Notes: generated by a model not told the origin, from the sequence alone. Numbered from the stretch's first letter, positions 51,341-60,152 are shown. The stretch is 64,000 nt of DNA from Microvirga pakistanensis (GCF_004458765.1 NZ_SPJX01000652.1:1-64000); one strand, 5' to 3'. Translations and numbers: made by a program.

Positions 51341-53188
51341 CTATCGCGAGGGAAGAGGGCCTTCGACGATCGCGGCCTCATGAACAGGGTCGGGCTGCCA
51401 GAATGCGGCACGGATCATGGGCACCATCGAAAGGGCGTTGCTGGTTCCCCAAAGGGTGTTGGCGATCATGGCGCCCAGCGTGTAGCCCTCTCGTCCCAGC
51501 ACGAAAGCCACCCATCCCCAGGTCAGGCCCGCCATCGTGAGCACCACGAGGCCGATCTGCCATCTCACCAAACGCGGATAGAAGCCGACCTGACGGTCCT
51601 TCGGGGTCACGGGAAACGAGATCTTGCGGCCACGGACCACCGCCCAGAGCGCCTGGAGGTTCAGCGGGAACATGGCCAGATACCACGCGCGGCCCTTGGA
51701 ATTCGAATTGCCCCACATCGCGACGAGCTGGGACAGCTCATTGAAGAGCAGGAACGGGGCAATATGAACGAAGAAGTCGAGCGAATACCCGGCGACCGGA
51801 GCGATTCCCGAGAACAGGAAGACGATGGGTGAAAAGAGAAAGACGATGTTCCACAGAGGCGCCAGATACGAATAGAAGGTCGACCCGTACATGAGCTTCT
51901 GAGGCAGCGTCAGCCCCTTGCGCAACAACGGATTGTCATGGGCAAGGATATCCAGCGTGCCGCCCGCATATTTGAAGCGCTGGATCGTCCAGCTCAGCAG
52001 GTCGTTGGGCGAGAGCATCTTCGCCTGCACGACAGGATGAAGGACTGATTTCCATCCGCGCTCCCGGTCGCTGTGCAGCACGATCGACGTGTAGATATCC
52101 TCGGAGACGTGAAACTTGTAGGGCTGGAACTCCTCTTCCAACGCACTCTGCCACCGCATGGCGTCGCTGACCGAACCCGATAGGGCTTCCTCTCCCGTGA
52201 GCTTGCGCGCCGCCTTCTCGTTGCGGCCGGCGGCGACGGCGACCTGGTCGGACCACTGCCGCAGTGCGGCCTCCATCACGGCCTCGCGCCGGTGAATCGA
52301 GCCCGCGCCGCAGCAGAAGCTCGCATTGGCCCAGTTCCGGCGGCGCAGGATGACGTCGAAGAAGAGCTGCGGATCGTTCGCGAAGGGATCCTCGCCAATC
52401 TGGACAGGGCCGAAAACCCGCTCGAAAGCCTGCCCGATCCCCTTCCCGAATGCCCCAAGCCATTTGCCGAGGGCGGCCGGCAGCGGCACGCCTGGAGGCA
52501 CGTCGTAAAACCATTGCGGGGTCTGGACCCAGGCGACCTTCGGATCGCGGAAATAGCCGAGCGTCTCCTCCAGAAAGGTCGGAAACGGGCGCATGTCCGC
52601 GTCGCAGATGAGGATGAAGTCTCCCGACGTCGATGTCATGGCGTTCCGGAGATTGCCCGCCTTGAAGCCGACATTGTCGGAACGGGTGATATAATTCACC
52701 CCTTCCTCTCGCGCCACGGCCTCCATGGCGGGCCTCTTGCCATCGTCCAGAACATGAATTTGCAGGTTGATCGGATGAGGGTACGTGAGCGCCTTGGCAT
52801 CCCGTAGCCCCAGACGCACGAGCTCGGGATCCTCGCTGTAGGTTGCGAAGAAAACATCGACAGAGAGAGGGCGGTCCGGCATGTCGGCGCCGTCCGTGCA
52901 GTCGCGAATGCTCGCCGGGAGGGCTCCAGGGACCGGTGACTTGGCCGACCAGAGATTCACGGTGAAGAGCGCCAGGCCAATGAACGAACCCGTCTCGGCG
53001 ATCAGCAGAGGGATCGCAAACCAAAGAGCATCGAAATTGATCGAAGCGATCCATCGCCAGCCGATATACCACGCTCCGAAGACCAGGCTTGCCGTGCAAA
53101 GGAACTGCCAGATCGTCTCGTGGACAGGGGAGTAGCGCAGGGGAGTCCAGGGAGTCTGGGTTTGAAAACGCGAGGAACGGCGGGACAA
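51341..53188 (-). CDS. cellulose-synthase-like GT2 glycosyltransferase
   Basis: A 615-residue processive GT2 membrane synthase. Two N-terminal helices are followed by the catalytic domain: DDG at 148-150 in HVLDDGKRP, DAD at 196-198 in LICDADMRPF, the acceptor-side SED at 362-364, and QRFKY at 403-407 in place of QxxRW. A C-terminal membrane block completes the channel. The SED and QRFKY variants make cellulose less certain; another beta-glucan or mixed polymer is possible. No PilZ domain is fused, though a separate PilZ protein is at 56605. It is divergent from the TPR/barrel exporter gene. Confidence 0.88.
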   Translation of the reverse strand: MSRRSSRFQTQTPWTPLRYSPVHETIWQFLCTASLVFGAWYIGWRWIASINFDALWFAIPLLIAETGSFIGLALFTVNLWSAKSPVPGALPASIRDCTDGADMPDRPLSVDVFFATYSEDPELVRLGLRDAKALTYPHPINLQIHVLDDGKRPAMEAVAREEGVNYITRSDNVGFKAGNLRNAMTSTSGDFILICDADMRPFPTFLEETLGYFRDPKVAWVQTPQWFYDVPPGVPLPAALGKWLGAFGKGIGQAFERVFGPVQIGEDPFANDPQLFFDVILRRRNWANASFCCGAGSIHRREAVMEAALRQWSDQVAVAAGRNEKAARKLTGEEALSGSVSDAMRWQSALEEEFQPYKFHVSEDIYTSIVLHSDRERGWKSVLHPVVQAKMLSPNDLLSWTIQRFKYAGGTLDILAHDNPLLRKGLTLPQKLMYGSTFYSYLAPLWNIVFLFSPIVFLFSGIAPVAGYSLDFFVHIAPFLLFNELSQLVAMWGNSNSKGRAWYLAMFPLNLQALWAVVRGRKISFPVTPKDRQVGFYPRLVRWQIGLVVLTMAGLTWGWVAFVLGREGYTLGAMIANTLWGTSNALSMVPMIRAAFWQPDPVHEAAIVEGPLPSR

Positions 53189-53368
53189 GAAGAACGTCTC
53201 CGGGGGCGTCTTGAGGCGGAGTGCCTCTGGTCGGGGAATGAAAATAGGCTAGTTTCTAGGAATGAAAGCGAGGTCACGCGAATTGTCCTCGCCCAGGACC
53301 ATTTTTACCTGTCATAAGGGCAGAATCCAGATACTCGCCATCCTGATTTTTGACGATTCGAGAACTTT

Positions 53369-56300
53369 GTGACGATGCATAAGCGTAGGCTTGCCCTCTT
53401 CGTTCGTCTTGCAAGCCTGCTCTTCCTTGGGGGGTCGGGCCTCGCCCTATCCTCCGCTGTGGCGCAATCTCCCCAGGAGGTGATCGAACAGGCCCGTCAG
53501 GCGGCCTCGACGAACGACAATCGCGAGGCGGCCCGCCTGTTCGAACAGGCCATTGCCTCGGCGCCGGAGCGCCGGGGCGAGCTCCTGCTCGAATATGCGG
53601 ACCAGGTCTCCTATTCGGGCCGGCCCGCGGATGCCGTTCCCCTCTATCGCGAGCGCCTGGCCGATCCGGCTCTCGATGCCGCGACACGGGAAAGAGCGGA
53701 GCGCGGCCTGGCTTTCGCGCTGCTCTGGAGCAGCCAGTTCCAGGATGCGCTGACCGCGTGGGAGGCCCGTCTCCAGCGGGACCCCGATAACGACGAGGCA
53801 AGGAAAGCCTTGTCCGACGCCCTGGTGGGGGCGGCCCGGCAGGCGGCTGGACGATCGGACAACCGGGGAGCCAGGACTCTTTTCGGCCGGGCGGTCGAAA
53901 CGGCACCGCAGCGGCGTCAGGAGCTTCTGCCGGAGCTGGCCGAGCAGACGGCGTATGCCGGACAGCCGGCTCAGGCGATCCCTCTCTACCAGGAGGCCCT
54001 GCGCGACGGCGGCCGTCCGCAGGATCAGCAGCGCCGCCTGAGGAGAGGGCTCGCGTTCGCTCTTCTGTGGAGCGGCCAGTTCCCGGCCGCCGTCAGCGCT
54101 CTCGAGGCCGAGCAGCGGATCGCTCCGGACGATGCCGAGATCCGGCGGGGGCTCGCCGAGGCGCGAGAGGGTGCGGAGCGGGGGAAGACGCAATCGGCGC
54201 AAGGCCCGCAAGCCGCTCCGGCTCCCGCTTCTCCAGCCGATGCGGCTGTCGCTTCGGCGCGCGCGGCGGCGGGTCGTGGGGCGAACAAGGAAGCGGCCGT
54301 GCTGTTCGAGCGGGCCATCGCTCTGGATCCCGCCAAGCGCCAGCAGATCAGCCGCGAATACGCGGATCAGCTCGCCTATTCCGGGGAACCGGGCAGGGCG
54401 GTTCCGCTCTACCGGGAGGTCTTGTCGCGCAAGGATCTCCCCTCGGAGGAGCGCCGGCAGACCACGCGCTCGCTCGCGTTCGCCCTCTTGTGGAGCAGTC
54501 AGTTCCAGCAGGCGATCGACGCCTGGGGCGAGATCCTTCGCGCCGACCGCCAGGATGCGGAGGCGCGCAAGACGCTCTCGGATGCCCTCGTCGGCGCCGC
54601 TCGTCAGGCCGCTCAGAAGACGCGCAACGCGGATGCCGCCTCCTTCTTCCGGAAGGCCATCGAAACCGCTCCGCAGCGGCGTCAGGAACTGCTGCCCGAA
54701 TATGCGGATCAGCTCGCCTATGCGGGCGATCCCGCCGGTGCTGTCCCCCTGTACCGAGAGGCTCTTCGGGACGGTCAGCGTTCCAATGCGGATCGCCGGC
54801 GGGTTCGGCGCGGGCTCGCGTTTGCGCTTCTCTGGAGCAGCCAGTTCCGCGAGGCCGTGAGGGCGTGGCAGCCGCTCTTTCAGGAGGAGCCGCGAAACGA
54901 GGAAACCCGCAAGGCTTTCTCCGATGCCCTCATCGGCGCGGCCCGCCAAGCCGCCGGCCAAACGCGGAATGCCGAGGCCGTGACTTTGTTCGAGCGCGCC
55001 TTTGTCGTCACGCCCGGCCGGCGGCGGGAATTGCTGCGCGAATATGCCGAGCAGATGCTCTATTCGGGGCAGCCTCTTCGGGCGATTCCGCTGTTCCATG
55101 AAATCCTGCAGCGGCCCGGCCTCAAGCCTCAGGAGCTGCGCGATGCCCGGCTCGGGCTCGCCCGTGCCCTGGCCTGGAGCGGCCAGCAGAAGCTCGCCAT
55201 TCCGGTCTTCACCGCCATCCTTGCCGTGAACCCAAGGGACATCGACGCCCTCATCGGGCGGGGCAATGCCCTGAACGACACCACCGATCACAGGGCCGCG
55301 CTGGCCGACTTCGAGATTGTTCTGACTCTTCGGCCCGGCAACGTGGAGGCTACCCGCGGCGCCGCGACGGCCGAGCGCTCCATGGGGCTGCCGCGCGCCG
55401 CTCTCGCCCGTGTTGAGCCGCTCCTGGCCAAGGGCGACCGCCATCCGGCAACTCTGCTGATCGCCGCTCAGGCGCGTCGCGAGATGGGGCGCCCGGACCT
55501 TTCCGAGGCGTATGCCCGGGCGCTTTTGGCGCAAAAGCCCGGAGACGAAGGGGCGCAAGCGCTGCTTGATCAGCTCACCCTGGAGCGCCTCCCTCTGACC
55601 CGGGTCGAGGCCTGGTACGCCAGCCGCTCGGACGACCTGGCGATCTGGTCGCTTCAGGGCTCGCATCTCCTGACCTTCAACAACGGCCTCACGAATGTTG
55701 GGCCGCAGGCCCGGATCATGCGCTACCGGGGAGACGATTTCCCAAGCGTCGACATGTACGGCATCGGCCTTCAGGGCAGGCACCGGTTCGACGACGTCTT
55801 CGAGATCAAGTCCTCGATGTTCCTGAACCTCGAGGAGGAAGCACGACGCAATCGGCCCGGACGGGAGGAGGACCAGGATGTCACCTTCACGCACGAGACG
55901 ACCTTCAGCGTCATCCCGTCCGATCTCCTCCGCTTCGATCTGACCCTCGCCCGTCAGTATGCGGACGAGAACACGCGATCGATCGTGAACGACATCCTGC
56001 AGGATGATGTCGGACTCTCGGTCCATGTGACGCCCGACAATGCAACCCGCTTCAGCGCACGGGCGATCTACAGCCATTATTCCGACGGCAACGAGCGTTT
56101 CTGGGGGCAGGCCGAATTCGCCAAGCGCTTCACCGCCAACCCGTATTTCTGGCTCGGCGCGCGCTATACCGCCTTCGATTTCGCGGAAGTCGTCGATAAC
56201 GGATATTGGAATCCGGATCAGTACCAGTCGCTCGAGGCCAGCGTTCACTTTTACGGTGCGCTCGCCGAGCGGTGGTGGTTCGATCTTCAAGGGGCGGCAG

Positions 56301-56518
56301 GATATGCCTGGAGCGAACCGGGGGATGCCGGCTTCGTTTCCTCGGCGACGGCGCGCCTTAATTATGATCTGGACCAGCGGACGTCCTTTGCCCTCTATGC
56401 AGGCTACCTGATCTCTTACGCACGCTCGTCGGAGAATGACGGAAACTTCATTCCTGAGGATGATGACGAGCCGTTCAGCCGGTGGACGGTCGGTGGAGAG
56501 TTGAAGATCCGCTGGTAG
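53369..56518 (+). CDS. TPR-repeat outer-membrane beta-barrel protein (BcsC/PgaA-like exporter)
   Basis: A 1049-residue exported protein. A signal peptide (LASLLFLGGSGLALSSAVAQ) is followed by about five TPR-like units of 100-115 residues, each with an ALVGAARQAA-type start, a QRRQELLPEYADQLAYAGDP-type segment and LAFALLWSSQF. From about residue 750 the chain turns beta-rich (LRFDLTLARQY, FWLGARYTAFDF, RWTVGGELKIRW) and ends in an aromatic, as outer-membrane barrels do. The layout matches BcsC/PgaA polysaccharide exporters. GTG 53369 or ATG 53375 is the start. It faces the synthase gene across a 180-bp divergent region. Confidence 0.82.
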   Translation: MTMHKRRLALFVRLASLLFLGGSGLALSSAVAQSPQEVIEQARQAASTNDNREAARLFEQAIASAPERRGELLLEYADQVSYSGRPADAVPLYRERLADPALDAATRERAERGLAFALLWSSQFQDALTAWEARLQRDPDNDEARKALSDALVGAARQAAGRSDNRGARTLFGRAVETAPQRRQELLPELAEQTAYAGQPAQAIPLYQEALRDGGRPQDQQRRLRRGLAFALLWSGQFPAAVSALEAEQRIAPDDAEIRRGLAEAREGAERGKTQSAQGPQAAPAPASPADAAVASARAAAGRGANKEAAVLFERAIALDPAKRQQISREYADQLAYSGEPGRAVPLYREVLSRKDLPSEERRQTTRSLAFALLWSSQFQQAIDAWGEILRADRQDAEARKTLSDALVGAARQAAQKTRNADAASFFRKAIETAPQRRQELLPEYADQLAYAGDPAGAVPLYREALRDGQRSNADRRRVRRGLAFALLWSSQFREAVRAWQPLFQEEPRNEETRKAFSDALIGAARQAAGQTRNAEAVTLFERAFVVTPGRRRELLREYAEQMLYSGQPLRAIPLFHEILQRPGLKPQELRDARLGLARALAWSGQQKLAIPVFTAILAVNPRDIDALIGRGNALNDTTDHRAALADFEIVLTLRPGNVEATRGAATAERSMGLPRAALARVEPLLAKGDRHPATLLIAAQARREMGRPDLSEAYARALLAQKPGDEGAQALLDQLTLERLPLTRVEAWYASRSDDLAIWSLQGSHLLTFNNGLTNVGPQARIMRYRGDDFPSVDMYGIGLQGRHRFDDVFEIKSSMFLNLEEEARRNRPGREEDQDVTFTHETTFSVIPSDLLRFDLTLARQYADENTRSIVNDILQDDVGLSVHVTPDNATRFSARAIYSHYSDGNERFWGQAEFAKRFTANPYFWLGARYTAFDFAEVVDNGYWNPDQYQSLEASVHFYGALAERWWFDLQGAAGYAWSEPGDAGFVSSATARLNYDLDQRTSFALYAGYLISYARSSENDGNFIPEDDDEPFSRWTVGGELKIRW

Positions 56519-56604
56519 GCGGGTCTTCGAAGAGACGAGGGTCGCTCAAGAAGGCTCCGGGAGGCGAGGCTCGCTGCTGCGGCTCGGCAACAGCGCATTG
56601 CGCC

Positions 56605-57033
56605 TCACTCCGCTCGTCCCAGGATGCGGTTCAGAAATCTCCGCCATCGGGTTGGAGATTGCCGTTCCGACTGGGCCGATGGTCGAATATCGTTTCGTGA
56701 AGGGGGCTCAGGGGAGTCGATCGGCTCCGAAGCCTTTAGAGCTTCGAGAAGTCCGGTGACATCCTCTCCCACATGGCTCTGGAGGGGGGTGAGAAACATG
56801 AGGCCGTGGGATTGGCCTTTGGACCACACCAGCCGGACCTTGAGCGATTGCCCAAGTTTCGGAATCTCGAGTTCGAACTCATGGGGGAGGCCGGTCCCGT
56901 CGGGAAGCCAGATTTGAGCGCCGGTTTCGGACAGATTGCGTATCGTGCAGGCGATGTGAGAATCGTGGCTCTCGAATGTGATGCGCCCTTCCAGAATGGA
57001 TGGGATGCGCTTGGCGCGGCGACGGTTGTTCAT
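56605..57033 (-). CDS. PilZ-domain c-di-GMP-binding protein
   Basis: A 142-residue PilZ protein. The RxxxR motif is in RRRAKRI (about 4-9) and the NxSxxG motif in RNLSETGA (about 33-38), so c-di-GMP binding is likely. The domain ends near 100; the tail is Pro/Ser/Arg-rich. It is convergent with the exporter gene and next to the synthase locus, so it could supply the c-di-GMP control that the synthase itself lacks (inference). Confidence 0.87.
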   Translation of the reverse strand: MNNRRRAKRIPSILEGRITFESHDSHIACTIRNLSETGAQIWLPDGTGLPHEFELEIPKLGQSLKVRLVWSKGQSHGLMFLTPLQSHVGEDVTGLLEALKASEPIDSPEPPSRNDIRPSAQSERQSPTRWRRFLNRILGRAE

Positions 57034-57516
57034 CTGCGCACGAGTCCGGCTGGTTTCGGCATCGGTCTTAACAGGAAATGTGTCGAGCTATCGTTCAATC
57101 CCATCGTCATGAGGCCTGAGACATTGAGAAGCGCGTCTCGATGGTATTCTAGTGTGCCCCCGGCTCACGGCGACCCATGCGTGCCCAAGTTGACTGGCTT
57201 TTTCCACCGCCCCCTTCGCAACACTCCCGCTCTTGAACCTGGAATGTCCCTTGTCGGCGCATCCGGGAAGCAGGCGGAGCGTCTGCTCAAGCGGGGAACA
57301 CCGGACGCTCTTGTGAAGGCATGAATCATCGCCTCCTGACCTGAGCTGGACCTTCCGCTGGCACTGACAAGGCTGCTTATGAGCTCCCGCGACAGGATTC
57401 TTCATTGTCGACCGTCGCCTGTGCGAACTAAACCGCCACGCTGCCATTGTCATGATCGAGGACAATCGCTCCTCGGCACGGCTGGCTTTCGGCCGCACCT
57501 TGAAGAGGATTTGACA
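57034..57516. other. gene-free stretch
   Basis: No open frame here has coding character or a ribosome site. It should contain the PilZ promoter (right edge of that gene) and the promoter of the H1-like gene at 57517; no clear motif is seen. Confidence 0.4.
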
Positions 57517-58158
57517 ATGGCTACGACCAAGAAGGATGGTACTTCCCAACCCAGCAGGAGCCGGAAAACGCCGACGAGATCCGCGTCGAAATCTGCCGCC
57601 CGGCCTGCCACGAAGAAACAAACTGGCCCTTCCAAGCGTGCGCAGCCCAAAGCGGCGGCCGGCTCTCGGTCTGCCGTGAAGTCCCAGGCTGTTCCCGCGA
57701 AGACCCGCTCATCCGCAGGATCGCGCACGGCGGCACGCTCGACCTCCGGCCCATCGCGATCGCGCTCCACGACGCAGGCCCGCTCCGCGTCCCGCTCACG
57801 GTCGCAAGGCAGCCTGCTGAACCCGATGGCCTGGCTCTCGAGCCTCGAGTCAACGCTCACCTCCCCGCAGGCACGGGCCGTGATGGCGGAGGCCCTCAGA
57901 GCCGTCGCGAACGTGCTTGAGAAGCCGCAGGGCAGCGAGCAGGGCCGGGGCGGCGGAACACAAGAGGGCCGGAATGCCGTATCGGCGGCCGGAAGCCTCG
58001 GCGCTGAGATCGTTGCCGCTCCGCTGGAGGTCGCAGCGGCTGCCATTGGTGCCGCAGGCGAGGTCGTGACGAGCGCCCTTGGCGGATCGCCGGGCGAAGG
58101 CGGCCGGCGGAACTCCTCGCGGAAGAAATCCTCGGCGGCCGGCGACCAGCCAGCCTGA
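57517..58158 (+). CDS. histone-H1-like basic protein
   Basis: A 213-residue protein. Residues 1-100 are a Lys/Arg/Ser/Ala/Pro-rich, low-complexity tail ([36 protein letters not shown]) like bacterial H1-type or Hc1 tails. Residues 105-190 are less basic and helical ([36 protein letters not shown]-type text). A short basic end closes it. DNA binding by the tail is likely by composition; the helical part is not recognised. AAGAGGATTTGACA precedes ATG 57517. It is convergent with gapR through a shared terminator. Confidence 0.6.
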   Translation: MATTKKDGTSQPSRSRKTPTRSASKSAARPATKKQTGPSKRAQPKAAAGSRSAVKSQAVPAKTRSSAGSRTAARSTSGPSRSRSTTQARSASRSRSQGSLLNPMAWLSSLESTLTSPQARAVMAEALRAVANVLEKPQGSEQGRGGGTQEGRNAVSAAGSLGAEIVAAPLEVAAAAIGAAGEVVTSALGGSPGEGGRRNSSRKKSSAAGDQPA

Positions 58159-58197
58159 GGACCCGGCGATTGACGGCTCTGCTTTAAGGAGAAAGGA

Positions 58198-58227
58198 AGA
58201 AGGCCGCCTCCTTGCCGGCGGCCTTCT
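58198..58227. terminator. bidirectional terminator between H1-like gene and gapR
   Basis: GAAGGCCGCC (58199-58208) pairs with GGCGGCCTTC (58217-58226), with an extra A-T pair at 58198/58227, around an eight-base loop. It lies between two convergent stops (58158 and 58251), so it can end both transcripts. Confidence 0.75.
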
Positions 58228-58250
58228 CATGGGCGAAAACTCAGATGTCG

Positions 58251-58523
58251 TCAGGCTGCCGCGGCGACAGGAGCGGGACCGGCTTCGTCCATGGCCCGCA
58301 TGTAGACGTCGAGCAGGGTGTCGTGCTCGTCGCGCTCGTCCTGATCCTGCTTGCGCAGCTTGATGATCTCCTTGAGGATCTTCACATCGAAGCCTTCACC
58401 CTTGGCTTCGGAGAAGACTTCCTTCTTAGCCTCGTTCAGCTCCTTGATCTCGTTCTCGACCTGCTCGATTCGCTCCACGAACGAGCGGATCCGGTTGCCC
58501 GGAATTCCAACGACGTCACTCAT
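58251..58523 (-). CDS. gapR: GapR/DUF2312 nucleoid-associated protein
   Basis: A 90-residue DUF2312 protein, nearly all helix: GNRIRSFVERIEQVENEIKEL, then EVFSEAKGEGFDVKILKEIIKLRK and RDEHDTLLDVYM. In Caulobacter GapR clamps over-twisted DNA ahead of polymerases and is needed for growth. Length and the conserved KGEGFD segment match the family. It is monocistronic; about 300 bp upstream carry no gene but contain a 10-bp inverted repeat at 58628-58653. Confidence 0.9.
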   Translation of the reverse strand: MSDVVGIPGNRIRSFVERIEQVENEIKELNEAKKEVFSEAKGEGFDVKILKEIIKLRKQDQDERDEHDTLLDVYMRAMDEAGPAPVAAAA

Positions 58524-58627
58524 GGCTTCTCCTTTGCCGTATGTAGGCCGGCATGATCGGGCAAGGGAGTAAGTGCTCCGTTAATCAGGCCGGGCAAACG
58601 GGCAGGAGGCCGCAAGCGGGAGCGCCA

Positions 58628-58653
58628 AGAATTGGCACGAAGCTGCCAATTCT
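58628..58653. repeat. inverted repeat upstream of gapR
   Basis: AGAATTGGCA (58628-58637) and TGCCAATTCT (58644-58653) form a perfect 10-bp inverted repeat with a six-base spacer (CGAAGC). It sits about 105 bases before the gapR start and 167 before the gene at 58820. An operator or hairpin role is equally possible. Confidence 0.35.
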
Positions 58654-58819
58654 GCAGTGTCCGGCAGGGTAGACCGTCGGTGTTCGGAAGTGGCTGGGCC
58701 GAAATCACCATTCCCGAAAGGAATCCGGGCTTCCTCCAAGGATTCGTTAACTACGCTAGCCTGATCATGCACCGGTTGATTCAACACAAGGCACTCACAG
58801 GGGCGCGGTAAAGGGTCAG

Positions 58820-59071
58820 ATGAAATACATCGCAGCAGGACTAACTGCCTTTGTCGTTTTCTTCATGTCGTACCTGCTCCTGGTTCTCGTCGAGGATCCG
58901 GTTCTCGCCCTGATGGGCTGGAATGATCTTGGTCCATCCCACGACATGGGGTGGTGGCGGACAGGTGCCGGTGTGACGATAGCGGCCCTCGCTTTTCACT
59001 GCGTCATCGAGTGGCGCAATAACGCTGCCTTGAAGTGGAGAAAAACGCTGGCCGCGCGGGCGAGGGCATAG
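58820..59071 (+). CDS. small membrane protein
   Basis: An 83-residue protein with one clear membrane helix near the start (LTAFVVFFMSYLLLVLV, about 8-24) and a weaker one (GAGVTIAALAFHCVIEW, about 49-65), then a basic tail KWRKTLAARARA. It is not recognised. GTAAAGGGTCAG precedes ATG 58820. A hairpin follows at 59113. Confidence 0.6.
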   Translation: MKYIAAGLTAFVVFFMSYLLLVLVEDPVLALMGWNDLGPSHDMGWWRTGAGVTIAALAFHCVIEWRNNAALKWRKTLAARARA

Positions 59072-59112
59072 CCGCGTCTCAGGGGAGAGATCGCCCAGCT
59101 CGCAGATCAGCA

Positions 59113-59150
59113 AACCCTCTCGGACGCGGTGGTTGACTTCCGAGAGGGTT
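59113..59150. terminator. hairpin between convergent genes
   Basis: AACCCTCTCGG (59113-59123) and CCGAGAGGGTT (59140-59150) make an 11-bp perfect stem with a 16-base loop, between the stop codons at 59071 and 59181. There is no T run on either side, so termination is probable but not certain. Confidence 0.5.
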
Positions 59151-59180
59151 GGCAGAGGGTCGTGCTCTGACGTTTGGCGG

Positions 59181-59573
59181 TTATCCGGGGTCTATGTCTG
59201 CCCCGTCGTAATAGGGAACGTCAGCAGGTGGCGGCTCAACAGAACCTGGATAGCCATCTTGGGGAGACCCTCGGCGGCCCCAAGGCTCTGCGGTTGATAC
59301 CTCACCTGCAGGACCACAGACGCGATCATGCCCGACGATCTCTTCGCCATACGTGTTCATCCGCCGCCTGACCACGGTGCGACACCTCTCGCTTTCAATG
59401 CCATTGGCTGGGTCTGAGTAGAGGTTGTGCTCGTACACCCTTTCCGTACTTCCATAGCGGTCGTACTGATACTCGCTGTATGCGACTTCCGTGCTCGTGA
59501 CGCAGCCGCCGAGCACACCTGCAAGAGCAATGAGGGTGGCAGTCGAACTTACTCGTTTGGGCCAGCTCAACAT
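59181..59573 (-). CDS. lipoprotein of unknown function
   Basis: A 130-residue lipoprotein. The signal peptide MLSWPKRVSSTATLIALAGV ends in a lipobox LGGC with Cys24. The mature part is Tyr/Glu/Pro-rich (VAYSEYQYDRYGSTERV) with two further Cys (ESERCRTVV, HDRVCGPAG) that may form a disulfide. The ATG at 59573 has GGAGG six bases upstream. No family is recognised. It should be anchored in the outer or inner membrane. Confidence 0.7.
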   Translation of the reverse strand: MLSWPKRVSSTATLIALAGVLGGCVTSTEVAYSEYQYDRYGSTERVYEHNLYSDPANGIESERCRTVVRRRMNTYGEEIVGHDRVCGPAGEVSTAEPWGRRGSPQDGYPGSVEPPPADVPYYDGADIDPG

Positions 59574-59902
59574 CGGGAGCCTCCTATGCTGACTGGCGAC
59601 ACGGACACGCATCGCCAGCAATGGCAAATAGGTTCCTGCGGGACCGTTGAACCATATCTGAACGGTTAAACGATCCTTGCAATTTAGGTTTATTCGCCTG
59701 TGGACACAGGTTGTCTTCGACAACAGAGGGAGTATTGCTCCGTCACCGGAACATGGAGCCTGCTCACATCTCCCGACCACCTTCTGAGCCTCAGCATGAT
59801 CCTTGACCCATCGCCATCTGATCCGCCGATCTGGGTTGAGCCCATCAAATGGAACCTCCCTGAGGCCTGCTCGCACGGTTTGGACATCGTTTGGAGGTCA
59901 TG
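59574..59902. other. gene-free stretch
   Basis: No gene is supported here. Two small hairpins, CCTGTGGACACAGG and GTTGTCTTCGACAAC, lie near 59697-59727. The rest shows no recognisable feature. Confidence 0.35.
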
Positions 59903-60075
59903 ATGAACGAGAAGCACGATCCCGCAGCCAGTGCAGCCCGCACGCCAATCGCCCCGACCACAAAGGGGGCGATGCTGTTCAAAATGCCGAGAAATGGGGT
60001 GGCGGGTCTTCCGGGTCTAAAGGTGGGGTGAAGCCCTCCGACAAGCAGAACCCCAACTCCAGCGCACAGACCTAA
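59903..60075 (+). pseudogene. small acidic-basic protein gene, apparently frameshifted at a G run
   Basis: GGAGG lies five bases before ATG 59903. The first frame reads NEKHDPAASAARTPIAPTTK and then, past a G5 run (59965-59969), drifts to a stop at 60029-60031. One extra G would join it to a second frame reading GGDAVQNAEKWGGGSSGSKG and VKPSDKQNPNSSAQT, which ends at 60073-60075. The joined protein would have about 57 residues with consistent composition. A sequencing slip, a true mutation or programmed slippage are all possible. No family is known to me. Confidence 0.4.
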
Positions 60076-60102
60076 GGAAGGCGTTCAGTCCTAGAAAAGT
60101 AT

Positions 60103-60152
60103 CCAGTCACAGCCACCGAGAGGGTTCCCTCTCGGTGGCTGTGACTGGTTTT
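60103..60152 (+). terminator. 22-bp perfect inverted repeat with T run
   Basis: Left arm 60103-60124 and right arm 60127-60148 (CCCTCTCGGTGGCTGTGACT and two more bases) are perfectly complementary with only two bases (TT) between, followed by TTTT. The transcript after the small gene at 59903 probably ends here. The perfect, near-loopless form could also extrude as a DNA cruciform. The rest of 60076-60448 holds nothing recognisable. Confidence 0.65.

Noticed and set aside
53447-56290. A 947-codon open frame on the minus strand
   Set aside because: It is the mirror of the TPR/barrel gene, whose repeats make its antisense look repetitive; no family text is present.
51341-56518. A standard cellulose (bcs) operon
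   Set aside because: There is no BcsB, no fused PilZ domain, and the QxxRW and TED motifs are altered; a cellulose product is not excluded but not supported.
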